From assembly GCA_031287575.1 (NCBI GenBank), contig JAITSV010000062.1, forward strand, positions 1-64,000: a DNA stretch of 64,000 nucleotides, given 5' to 3'. The notes under the pieces were generated by a model. The model was given only the letters and a program-made list of their open reading frames with translations, was not told the DNA's origin and ran no database searches. This stretch comes from Desulfovibrio sp. (GTDB lineage: Bacteria > Desulfobacterota > Desulfovibrionia > Desulfovibrionales > Desulfovibrionaceae). Below, one piece after another: positions 43,360 through 51,776 of the stretch; within the stretch, counting starts at the first letter, position 1, and every line of letters begins with the position of its first letter. The position numbers and the translations under genes were made by a program.

Positions 43360-44598
43360 CTAGAATTTGTACGTCACGCTGAGCCCCGCCATGTGGGCGT
43401 GGGCATCCTCGCGTTCCACTTCGTCGTAGATGTAGTCCGACGGGCGGGCTTCGTAGTGGCGGTCGGTCATCCACAGGTAGCCGTAGAACACGTCCACCAC
43501 CCAGTTCTGGTCCACCTTCCACCCCGCACCCACGGTGACGATCTGGCGGTCGGAGCAGGGCACGGCGAAGTCCTCGTAGGTGCCGTTGACGGGGCTCTGG
43601 TCGTAGACGTAGCCCGCGCGCAGGTCCACGCTGTCGGTCAGGGCGTATTCCGCGCCGAACTGGAAGCGCCAGGTGTCGTTCCAGTCCTTTTTCTTGCTGA
43701 CCGTGGGGTACGCGCCCATCAGGGGCGGGTCGTAGTTCATGGTCAGGGCCTCGTAGGCGCTCCAGCGGGTCCATACCACGTCGGCCTCAAGGCTCAGGCG
43801 GTCCACCGGCTTGACCATCACGCCGAAGGTGATCGATTCGGGCAGGGGTTCGGTGCCGGAAATGCCCCCGCTGGCGGGCGCGGGAACCGCCCCCTTCTGC
43901 GAAAAGTCCACGTTCCCATCCACCTTCAGGTCGATCTGGCTGCGCCAGGCCAGGCCGAAGGCCAGCCAGTCGTACGGCTTGTAGCGCGCCCCGGCGTTGA
44001 GGCCGTAAGCCCATCCGTCGGCATCGATATCCTGCTCCACGTTCACCGGCGGTTGCAGCGTGGACTGGTACATGAAGCGCAGGTACGTGGCCTCCACCCC
44101 CACGGCCATGGAGAACTTGTCGGAAAACTTCATGGCCAGGTTGGGGTTGAAGGTAAGCGACTGGATGCCCGCATACGAACAGTTGTAGCGCCCGGCCCAG
44201 TTATCCCCGCCGGCGTAATCGGTGCCCAGCCCCACGCGGGAAAAGATGCCGAAGCCGAACCAGTAGTGGTCGTTCAACTGCTGCGTGTAATAGGCGGTGG
44301 GCAGACCCCAGATGGAATCCGAAAACTCGCGGTCCTGCACGGTCGGACTCTTGAAGTCCATGTTGGCGTTGGGCTTGATGGCCGTGGCGCCCACCTGCAC
44401 CTGCGCCCCCGGCAGATCGGTGATGTTGGCGGGGTTGTAGGCCACGGACGAGGGGTCGGCGTCTCGGGCCACCATGGCACCGCCCAACGCGGTGCCGCGG
44501 GCACTCCATTCATAGACGGCATAGCCGGAGGCGTGCGCATGCAGCGGCAGCAGCAGCGGAACAAGAACCAGACACAGCAGGAACAACGGCTTTCGCAT
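43360..44598 (-). CDS. FadL/OmpP1/TodX-family outer-membrane protein
   Basis: A 412-residue outer-membrane beta-barrel of the FadL family. It has a signal peptide (MRKPLFLLCLVLVPLLLPLHAHA), the family start SGYAVYEWSARGTALGGAMVARDADPSSVAYNPANITDLPG with the NPA turn, and a C-terminal Phe (GLSVTYKF), as required for barrel assembly. Members carry hydrophobic substrates such as fatty acids or aromatic compounds across the outer membrane. A longer start 39 bases upstream is possible, but the one used gives a normal signal. It is convergent with the nitroreductase-like gene and divergent from the PAS regulator. Confidence 0.92.
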   Translation of the reverse strand: MRKPLFLLCLVLVPLLLPLHAHASGYAVYEWSARGTALGGAMVARDADPSSVAYNPANITDLPGAQVQVGATAIKPNANMDFKSPTVQDREFSDSIWGLPTAYYTQQLNDHYWFGFGIFSRVGLGTDYAGGDNWAGRYNCSYAGIQSLTFNPNLAMKFSDKFSMAVGVEATYLRFMYQSTLQPPVNVEQDIDADGWAYGLNAGARYKPYDWLAFGLAWRSQIDLKVDGNVDFSQKGAVPAPASGGISGTEPLPESITFGVMVKPVDRLSLEADVVWTRWSAYEALTMNYDPPLMGAYPTVSKKKDWNDTWRFQFGAEYALTDSVDLRAGYVYDQSPVNGTYEDFAVPCSDRQIVTVGAGWKVDQNWVVDVFYGYLWMTDRHYEARPSDYIYDEVEREDAHAHMAGLSVTYKF

Positions 44599-44749
44599 GA
44601 CAACTTCCCGTACTTGCAGAATATGCCCGCCGAACATTGACAGGACGCCGGGAGTGTAGCAGGCAGGAGTACAGCGTCAATGAACATCAACAAATTTTTT
44701 ATTCATATTTCATGAATTGCCGGACGGGCAGTTCAACCGTGGTGAACCC

Positions 44750-46627
44750 ATGACCCACAATGATCTTGTCGCGTTCTATGCCCCCCGACTGGATGCCTTG
44801 GACGATCCCGCTCTTCTGCTGGATGACGATGGCGCGGTGCTGTACGCCAACAAGCCCGCCCGGCTGTTGTGCGGGGCGGGAAGGGATGCGGGGCCGGGCA
44901 CGGAAACGCAACGGGAAACCCCGGACATGTCCGCGCCGGTCGGCCCGACGCCCGCCCACGGATGGCGGCACGAAGAGGTGCCCCCGGCGCCCCAAGGCGG
45001 CGCGCCGGTGCGCGAAAGCCGCACCCGCATCACCCTGCCCGATGGCGCGGGCATCCGACAGATAAGCTGGACCTGCGTGGCAGTGCCCGTACCCGGCACG
45101 AGGAAGGATGAAGACGGAGACGAGGGCAGGGATACCCGCGGCGGAAGGGGGGTGGCCCCGGACGTGGCGAAGGGCGCAGGGAGGGGCATGGCTGAGGGCG
45201 CGGGCGGAATCGCGGGCACCGCCGTGGTCACGGACGCTGACACGGACTCGGAAAACGACAGGAGTAAAGGCGCTGGCAAAATCGCTGACGGCAGCGCCCA
45301 GGCCGTCGCCCCGCCCCGCATCGTCCACCTGGCCTGGGGGCGGCTGCGCACCACCGAGGGGGGGCAGGAGATGGGCTTCACCATCCTGCCGAACGGGGTG
45401 ATTCAGGCAGTCAGCCCCGCACTGTGCGCCATCTGCGGATATACGCAGGACGAACTGGTGGGCCGGTCCGCGCGGGAGTTCTACTTCACCTCCACGGCGC
45501 GCAAGCGCATCGTCAGCCAACTCATCAAGCGGACGGAAGTGGAAAACGGCGAGGTGACCTTGCGCCGCAAGGACGGATCGCCCCTGACCTTGTGGTACAC
45601 GGCGGAATCCATCCGCGATGCGGCGGGCCGCATGGTGGCCTACAGCGGCTACTTTCAGGAGCGTCCGTTCGCCTTCTCGTCCAAGCTGGCCAGCGACTTT
45701 TCGCGCGTGGTGGACGCCCTGCCGGGCCTGGCCTGGGTGTGCGGGCGCGACCTGCGCATCGCGGCCGTCAATGACGCCTACCTGGCTGCCTATGGCCGCA
45801 CGCGCGACGAAGTGATGGGCCGCACCGAATACGACTTCCTGCCGCCGGAACTGGCCCGCTACCCCGTGGAGGCGGCACTGAAGGTGTTCGACGAAAAACG
45901 GGAACTGGAACACCCGGCGGTGCCGCACCTGCTGGACCCATCCGTATGGTACCGGGTGATCCGGCGGCCCATCTTCGACGACAACCGGCAGGAGGTCATC
46001 GGATTGCTGGGCATTGCGCAGGACATTTCCGCCAAGGTGGTGCAGGAAAACGCCTTCATCGAACAGCTGCACACCCATCAGGGCGACGTGGTGGTGGTGA
46101 CCGACGACCAGGGACGGATACTGCGGCGGTCACGCCAGACGCTGACCCCGGCCATCTTCGGGCGGCAAGAGCCTTACGACGCCTACACCCTGGACATGGG
46201 GCCGGTGCTGGATCTGCTGCACGAAGGCGACTTGCCCGCCGTGCGCCAGGCCCTGCTGCGGGCCATGCGCGAACACCGCGAGCAGCACTTCGAATGCCGC
46301 ATCCGCAACCTGTCGGGCAGCTATTCCACGGTGCATTCACGACTGGTGTACAACGACACCATCTACGGCGAACCGCGCGTGTACGTGGTGGCGCGCGACG
46401 TTTCCGGAGAGGTGGGGCTGCGTCAGGCGCCCATGGTGCTGGAACGCCTGAAGGATGCGGCGGGGGCCCGCACCGACCGGGAACTGGCGCTGTTCCTGAA
46501 CGTATCGGCGGCGTCCATCTCCAACGCCCGCAAGAACGGGCGCGTCCCGCCGGACTGGCTCATAGATGCGGGGCTGCGGACCGGGCGGTCGATTGACTGG
46601 CTGGTAAAAGGGGTGACGTTGGCCTAG
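44750..46627 (+). CDS. PAS-domain regulator with C-terminal CI-repressor-type helix-turn-helix
   Basis: A 625-residue cytoplasmic protein with no membrane helix. The N-terminal ~200 residues start like a PAS domain (LLLDDDGAVLYANKPARLL) and are then interrupted by a long Gly/Asp/Arg-rich stretch. Clear PAS units follow (about 205-310, 320-435 and 445-560; for example GVIQAVSPALCAICGYTQDELVGRSAREFYF and NDAYLAAYGRTRDEVMGRTEYDFLPPELA). The last 60 residues (ERLKDAAGARTDRELALFLNVSAASISNARKNGRVPPDWLIDAGL) resemble the phage CI repressor N-terminal domain. This suggests a transcription regulator switched by a small ligand or redox signal. ATG with GGTGAACC upstream; a TTG farther up is less likely. 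Confidence 0.82.
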   Translation: MTHNDLVAFYAPRLDALDDPALLLDDDGAVLYANKPARLLCGAGRDAGPGTETQRETPDMSAPVGPTPAHGWRHEEVPPAPQGGAPVRESRTRITLPDGAGIRQISWTCVAVPVPGTRKDEDGDEGRDTRGGRGVAPDVAKGAGRGMAEGAGGIAGTAVVTDADTDSENDRSKGAGKIADGSAQAVAPPRIVHLAWGRLRTTEGGQEMGFTILPNGVIQAVSPALCAICGYTQDELVGRSAREFYFTSTARKRIVSQLIKRTEVENGEVTLRRKDGSPLTLWYTAESIRDAAGRMVAYSGYFQERPFAFSSKLASDFSRVVDALPGLAWVCGRDLRIAAVNDAYLAAYGRTRDEVMGRTEYDFLPPELARYPVEAALKVFDEKRELEHPAVPHLLDPSVWYRVIRRPIFDDNRQEVIGLLGIAQDISAKVVQENAFIEQLHTHQGDVVVVTDDQGRILRRSRQTLTPAIFGRQEPYDAYTLDMGPVLDLLHEGDLPAVRQALLRAMREHREQHFECRIRNLSGSYSTVHSRLVYNDTIYGEPRVYVVARDVSGEVGLRQAPMVLERLKDAAGARTDRELALFLNVSAASISNARKNGRVPPDWLIDAGLRTGRSIDWLVKGVTLA

Positions 46628-46832
46628 CGGAATATGCGGCGCCGTGACCGCGTTGCGGGTGGCCTTGTCATCTGCCTGGAGGGCCTGCGGCCCGCGTCGG
46701 GGAACATTGCAACGCCCGTGGCACAAGCCGCCAACGCCAACGAAAGAGATATGGGAGGCATTGCCTTCCGAAGGGTGGCGATTACGGTACCAGCCGGATC
46801 GCAGCCATGCCGGACAGTTGCTCGCACCACGG
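46628..46832. other. Convergent spacer
   Basis: About 200 bases between the PAS regulator and the acyltransferase gene, with the regulator's 3' end and no gene. GC content drops sharply near 46900, the boundary of the polysaccharide locus. Confidence 0.4.
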
Positions 46833-48008
46833 TCAGCAAAACATCCAGGCCTTGAACGCCATCCAGTACGGCTGCACGGCGCTTTCCAGCTTCCCATACA
46901 GCCGGCCAACTGCAACCTGCACCATGCGCTGCACAGGAAGCAACACGAATCGTTCTATCAACGGAAGGAACCGCATATAGAGTAAAGAGATCACTACGGA
47001 AATAAACACGATCGCCGGTACTCTTATAAAAAAAAGCACCAGAATGTTCTGGCTATACCCTATGGGAACGAGAGATATGACGGAAATATGGAATACATAG
47101 ATATACCCGGAGACAGAGGAAAGCGTACGCAGCACGCCTCCCGCTTCCTTTCCCGCAAAAACATTCTTGAAGAGCAAAAACATAGATACAGTGTACACAA
47201 AAACGAAAGGATTGTTGCTGTAATAAAAATACTCATGAAGCTTGCCATGCCACAGAGACATGGCATACCCGGCCACTGTGGCAAGCATCAATCCCAAGAA
47301 TGCACAACTAGCAAGTGCCCGCGCGGACAGCTGCCTGTCCATGGTCGCAAGGAAATATCCAAGAACGAAGTATCCCACAAAAAACGAACCATATAGTGCA
47401 TTTTCAATATACACACGATACAGACCTAGCGTTCCTGAAAATAGCGGATTAACAATACAAAACACAAACCATAATGCAAGAAACAGTTTGGTCAGAAACC
47501 TGTTCCTCACTATGCATTGCAGCAACGGCGCTACGAGAACAAGTCCCATGAGCATGAAGAAGAACCACATGCCCGCACCGAATCCCGCATTAAATTCGTA
47601 GACAATTCCCTTTAACGACAAAACATCTATGCCCAAATACAGTGAAAGCGCCTTGGAAACCAGCAGTCCCAGAAAAAGATAGCCGACATACCTTACAAGA
47701 TATCGCTTGTAAAACCAAAGTACGTCCTCGCCCGTTTCCGCAGCGCGCCCAAGAAGAACAGCCCCGCTGCACATGACGAAAACGGGGACGGCAAAGCGCG
47801 CCATCATGGAAAAGAAATGCGCGACGAACCAGCTCACCCCATTGTCAAAACTGGCCACCTTGAACCCAACGACGTGGATGACCACAACGAAATATATCGC
47901 AACTGCTTTGAGCGCATCCAGATAGGCAACCCTTTTCGAAGCGGCAGCAGACTTCACGCGTCCCCCATGGTCGAACCCATCATGCAACACCTCGCCAGCA
48001 CCCGGCAT
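46833..48008 (-). CDS. Membrane acyltransferase (acyltransferase 3 family)
   Basis: A 391-residue polytopic membrane protein of the acyltransferase-3 (OafA/WecH) family, which adds acetyl or other acyl groups to sugars. The N-terminal signature RVAYLDALKAVAIYFVVVIHVVGFK includes the conserved His, and about ten hydrophobic helices follow (for example MWFFFMLMGLVLVAPLL, FVGYFVLGYFLATMD). The ATG overlaps the upstream stop as TGATG, so translation is coupled. The gene is AT-richer than its neighbours (23 GC of 60 in the line at 46981), a sign of transfer. It is the last gene of the minus-strand polysaccharide run. Confidence 0.87.
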   Translation of the reverse strand: MPGAGEVLHDGFDHGGRVKSAAASKRVAYLDALKAVAIYFVVVIHVVGFKVASFDNGVSWFVAHFFSMMARFAVPVFVMCSGAVLLGRAAETGEDVLWFYKRYLVRYVGYLFLGLLVSKALSLYLGIDVLSLKGIVYEFNAGFGAGMWFFFMLMGLVLVAPLLQCIVRNRFLTKLFLALWFVFCIVNPLFSGTLGLYRVYIENALYGSFFVGYFVLGYFLATMDRQLSARALASCAFLGLMLATVAGYAMSLWHGKLHEYFYYSNNPFVFVYTVSMFLLFKNVFAGKEAGGVLRTLSSVSGYIYVFHISVISLVPIGYSQNILVLFFIRVPAIVFISVVISLLYMRFLPLIERFVLLPVQRMVQVAVGRLYGKLESAVQPYWMAFKAWMFC

Positions 48009-49990
48009 CACCACGACTGGGCACCCGGCGTCCAGAATCCGTACGCCCACCACGGCCGTACCGGGTCGCGTTCCTCGGGATTAAACAACGACACCATGCC
48101 CGCGTCGGGCGCGTTGAGGACAATGAGCTTATGGTCTGCCCCGCTGGCCTTGTAGAGAAACTGCACGTTGTTCTCGCCCGTCTTTATGATCGCAAAGCCG
48201 TCCCTGATCTCATACGGCCCGCTGCCCACTCCGCCAGCCGCTATCTCGTCCTTGAGTGACCGCGCCTGCTCAAGCAGTGCGCTCGCCGCCTCGGGGCGGT
48301 GCTGGTAATACACGTAACAGCCATGCCACAGCAGCGCCATTGCACCCGCGACAGGCAGGAACATTCCTGCGGATACCCGCGCCATACTTCCAGGTCTCCG
48401 CCTGCGCAGTGCATGCACCCCCCAAAGCGCCGTCACGCTGCCCCACAGTGCAAACATTACGTATATCTGCTTGTAGCTATTCTGGTGCATGAAGGAAAGC
48501 TTGTACGAAAGGCCTGGATAAGAGTCGGGCAGAAAAACGAAGCCGGGCCCATACCCAAGGCTCACCCTGAAAAAGCTTGGATGCCTGAGCCAGGCTATGG
48601 TCCGGTAAAAATTGTCGCGGGCGCTCACACCCTCATTGAGGCCGAACTCGTTGATGGGCGACTGAGTGTACCCCCATACGGGGTTGGAATTGAACGCAAC
48701 CGGGGCCATGGTCCCGAACAGGGATGCAACCAGCACCACGGCCATGAGCACACGCGCTACAACGCCCGGTGCATCTCCCATGCGCAACCGCCACAGCACG
48801 AACCCCAGAAAACCCAAGGGTACGAGCGGGTACAGATAACGGAATCCATACGCCGACCCCGGCATGCGCCAGAGCAACACGGCTGACACGGGGCCGATGA
48901 TATATGCGAGGGCCAGCAGCACCCACAGCGCCCACAGAGAACGATGCCCTTGGCGGCGCATCGCAAGGGCACCATGAACGAAGAGCGCACCAATGCCGAA
49001 AAAGACAATGGGCATGAAGCACCACAGGGGAAAGCTGTTGCCCGCCAGAATGATCGGCACAAGCCGCAGGCGCGAGCCGACAAGTTCCAGCACGTCGCCA
49101 ACGAACTTGAAAAACGTCGTATAGACGGGGACGTAGGTATGTATGTTTCCGTACGCCTCAAGCTTCGGGGCAGGACCGGCGTAGATCCCGTACATCAACA
49201 GAAGGGCCAGGGTGAAGCAAGGCACAAGACAGAGGGCATACATGCCCACCTTGGAAAGAAACACCCTTCTGCCATATGTCTGCATGGTCAGCATGAAACC
49301 GAGGACTATCGCCACGGGCAGCAGTATCGGGAAAATGGCATGCAGCCGCGTCAGCCAAGCCAACGTCACCGCAACGGCGGCAAGCAAGGCGTACACCCAC
49401 TGCCTGCGCCCCTGCTCGCGGTACAATTCCACCGACGCGAAAAACGCCAACGCATAATTGAAGAATTCGAAGGAATGCGCCATCATCGGACGCATCAGAA
49501 CATAATAAAGAATTCCCGTTCCAGTGCACAGCAGGAACGAGAAGGCCGGCGATATGTCGATAAATCTTCGCAACGCCCTATAATACAGGTAGGCCCCGAA
49601 CAAAAAATACAAGGACGAGGCCAACCCCACCCCGAAAAACGCCCATGAGCCAAAATACTGGGCATGGTTCTGTATGACGGGGTGCCCGGCAAGGCGGTCG
49701 AAGATCGAAAAAAAGGCAACGAACGGTGCGGAAAGAACGCCGATACCCGGAGGAACAGGCGGTGTCCCCTTGTATGCCTTGGCATATTTGCCCAGCGACA
49801 CTTCGTTCATGTAGTCGAGGTCGAAGTCGAGCCCCATGGTGAAGCTGTGCCCAAGCGTACAGGCATCGTCATGGATCGCCTCTTTCGAATACCACCATGC
49901 GTTGGCACCGATGGTGTACGACATTGCAAAGACCGTCCCCACGACCACCACAAGGGCTATGACGTCCTTCCACCCACGACTGTCGCTCAT
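48008..49990 (-). CDS. Polytopic membrane protein, GT-C glycosyltransferase-like
   Basis: A 660-residue membrane protein with about a dozen hydrophobic helices and large periplasmic loops. After helix one the sequence YSKEAIHDDACTLGHSFTMGLDFDLDYMNE has the acidic residues of the first loop of GT-C enzymes (GT39/ArnT-like), which use polyprenyl-phosphate sugars. The C-terminal ~120 residues are soluble (YEIRDGFAIIKTGENNVQFLYK). A role in adding a sugar to the surface polysaccharide or lipid A is inference. The start is uncertain: a GTG at 50005 has a better-placed AAAGGA, but the ATG used gives a usual length. Overlaps the acyltransferase start by one base. Confidence 0.7.
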   Translation of the reverse strand: MSDSRGWKDVIALVVVVGTVFAMSYTIGANAWWYSKEAIHDDACTLGHSFTMGLDFDLDYMNEVSLGKYAKAYKGTPPVPPGIGVLSAPFVAFFSIFDRLAGHPVIQNHAQYFGSWAFFGVGLASSLYFLFGAYLYYRALRRFIDISPAFSFLLCTGTGILYYVLMRPMMAHSFEFFNYALAFFASVELYREQGRRQWVYALLAAVAVTLAWLTRLHAIFPILLPVAIVLGFMLTMQTYGRRVFLSKVGMYALCLVPCFTLALLLMYGIYAGPAPKLEAYGNIHTYVPVYTTFFKFVGDVLELVGSRLRLVPIILAGNSFPLWCFMPIVFFGIGALFVHGALAMRRQGHRSLWALWVLLALAYIIGPVSAVLLWRMPGSAYGFRYLYPLVPLGFLGFVLWRLRMGDAPGVVARVLMAVVLVASLFGTMAPVAFNSNPVWGYTQSPINEFGLNEGVSARDNFYRTIAWLRHPSFFRVSLGYGPGFVFLPDSYPGLSYKLSFMHQNSYKQIYVMFALWGSVTALWGVHALRRRRPGSMARVSAGMFLPVAGAMALLWHGCYVYYQHRPEAASALLEQARSLKDEIAAGGVGSGPYEIRDGFAIIKTGENNVQFLYKASGADHKLIVLNAPDAGMVSLFNPEERDPVRPWWAYGFWTPGAQSW

Positions 49991-50038
49991 GACTGTACCG
50001 CACACGTTCCTTTCAGTTTCTTTTCGCCGCGCGCCGCA

Positions 50039-51712
50039 CTACACATGCTTGCGAACAATCACTATGCCCTGCGTCAACCCCAGGCGATAGCTCATCCCCT
50101 GCTTGACGACGGCTCCATACTGCCCGGCAGTCCGAAGAACCTCGTCAAAGCCCAACGGACGCTCGTCATGAAAGGGCCACTTGCCAACAAACTCGAGCAA
50201 CCAGCGCGTGGCCTTGTACAGGCGGGTAGGCGTGGGAAACGAGATGTACACGACCCCCCCCGGCTTCACGAGCGAGAAATGCCTGGCGATCAGGGTCGCA
50301 GTGCCTTCCTCGTCGAAGTGCTCTATGAGGCCGAAACTGACGACGCAGTCGGCGCTCTCACGGTACTGCGCCAGGTCATCGGCAAGCACATCCGCCAGTA
50401 GGTAGCTGGTGCCCTTGTCTGGCGCGATCTTCTCCGCAAATGCCTGCGTCGGTGGGCACTTATCGACAAGGTACAAATGAGCTTCCGGAAAGTGCGTTCT
50501 GAAACGGTCATAAAAGATCGAATTTGCCCCGCCCAACTCGACAAGACGTTTCATTTCCGGGGCAAACCGCACCATGTCCTTCCTGAAACTGGCAAAGGCC
50601 ACCGCAGACGTAATGCTGGAAAACGTGCTTCTGGCATCATAGTACGCGCCCCAGTCCGTCGCGCGAGGGGAGGCCTGGGCTTCCGACTGTTTCGTGAATA
50701 TGAATTCGCGCTGAATGACGAAGCTGAACAAGAAGAGCACGCATTCCGTGAATATCTTGGCTACATATACGCTTACGCCGGTGGCGTCAGCAAGCGCCGT
50801 AATGGAGACGTAGGCGATGCTGCCCATGAGAATAACTGTAAGTGAATACAGTACAAGCGTCTCCACATGACGCCGCGTCGACCTGAACACGATCTCCCTG
50901 TTGACCATGTAGTTGAAGGCTCCGGCGCACAGCCGCGCAAAGACGATACTGAGTCCTACACTGGAACTGAACGCGAACATTATCCCGAACACGAAGTAGT
51001 CGATCGCGAAAGTGAGAAGGGCGGACAGGTTGAACCGCAGAAACACCATGTAGATTTTGACGGAATCCCAGAACGGATTGAAACTGGATGAGGCGTTGTT
51101 GTCCAGATATACGGTCTCGATGGGCACCTGGAGCAGCGGCACCCGCTGCTCGCACGCGGTCATCAGCATGTCGAGTTCGAAGTCGTACCCGCCGGACTTG
51201 AGTTTCAGCAGGGTCGGAAAGAGGAAAGATGGTATGCCTCGCAGGCCGGTTTGGGTATCGGTCACGTCCACGCCCGAAAAGAACCGGGTCACATAACGGG
51301 TTACGGAATTGCCGAATCTGCTCCGGAACGGAACATCGGCGACATCGAACCCCCTTACCCCAAGCACCAGTTGCCGCCTGTTCCCATCCAACGCCCTGGC
51401 CACGGCCACGCAATCCTTGGCAAGATGCTGCCCATCGGCGTCCAGAGTCACCGCCCCCACCGACTCGGGATACTCAACGGCGACATGGTTGATGCCCGTC
51501 TTCAGCGCGCTTCCCTTGCCAAGATTCGTCGCATGCCGCAGGACAGTGACCCCCTGGCTGCAAAGGTCGTCGAACAGATGCCGGTATTCCTGGCCGCTGC
51601 CGTCATCCACGCAGACGATGGCTTGAAACACACCGGATGCGTTCAGTTCGCGCATGATATCGACAAGACTTGGGGAAGGCTTGTACGCGGGGATCAGGGC
51701 AACAGGAAGCAT
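50039..51712 (-). CDS. Three-domain fusion: GT2 glycosyltransferase, GtrA-like membrane domain, methyltransferase
   Basis: A 557-residue protein. Residues 1-230 are a GT2/DPM1-like glycosyltransferase (VALIPAYKPSPSLVDIM, the DxD-like VTLDADGQHL, TGLRGIPSF). About 235-350 is a GtrA-type four-helix membrane domain (NLSALLTFAIDYFVFGIMF, FNYMVNREIVFRS). About 370-557 is a class I methyltransferase (VELGGANSIFYDRF, CVVSFGLIEHFDEEG). DPM1-like and GtrA proteins act together in making and flipping polyprenyl-phosphate sugars. The extra methyltransferase suggests that the sugar, or the lipid carrier's product, is methylated. AGGAGA lies five bases before the ATG. It is in the middle of the polysaccharide run. 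Confidence 0.83.
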   Translation of the reverse strand: MLPVALIPAYKPSPSLVDIMRELNASGVFQAIVCVDDGSGQEYRHLFDDLCSQGVTVLRHATNLGKGSALKTGINHVAVEYPESVGAVTLDADGQHLAKDCVAVARALDGNRRQLVLGVRGFDVADVPFRSRFGNSVTRYVTRFFSGVDVTDTQTGLRGIPSFLFPTLLKLKSGGYDFELDMLMTACEQRVPLLQVPIETVYLDNNASSSFNPFWDSVKIYMVFLRFNLSALLTFAIDYFVFGIMFAFSSSVGLSIVFARLCAGAFNYMVNREIVFRSTRRHVETLVLYSLTVILMGSIAYVSITALADATGVSVYVAKIFTECVLFLFSFVIQREFIFTKQSEAQASPRATDWGAYYDARSTFSSITSAVAFASFRKDMVRFAPEMKRLVELGGANSIFYDRFRTHFPEAHLYLVDKCPPTQAFAEKIAPDKGTSYLLADVLADDLAQYRESADCVVSFGLIEHFDEEGTATLIARHFSLVKPGGVVYISFPTPTRLYKATRWLLEFVGKWPFHDERPLGFDEVLRTAGQYGAVVKQGMSYRLGLTQGIVIVRKHV

Positions 51713-51776
51713 GACATCTCCTGGACGTGGCGACCGACGCAGAAAGCGCCGACACGGTTTGAACCTGAAAACTGCA

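Noticed and set aside
46719-46733. TGGCAC as another sigma-54 promoter
   Set aside because: The -12 half is GCCA, not TTGC, and no gene follows on that strand.
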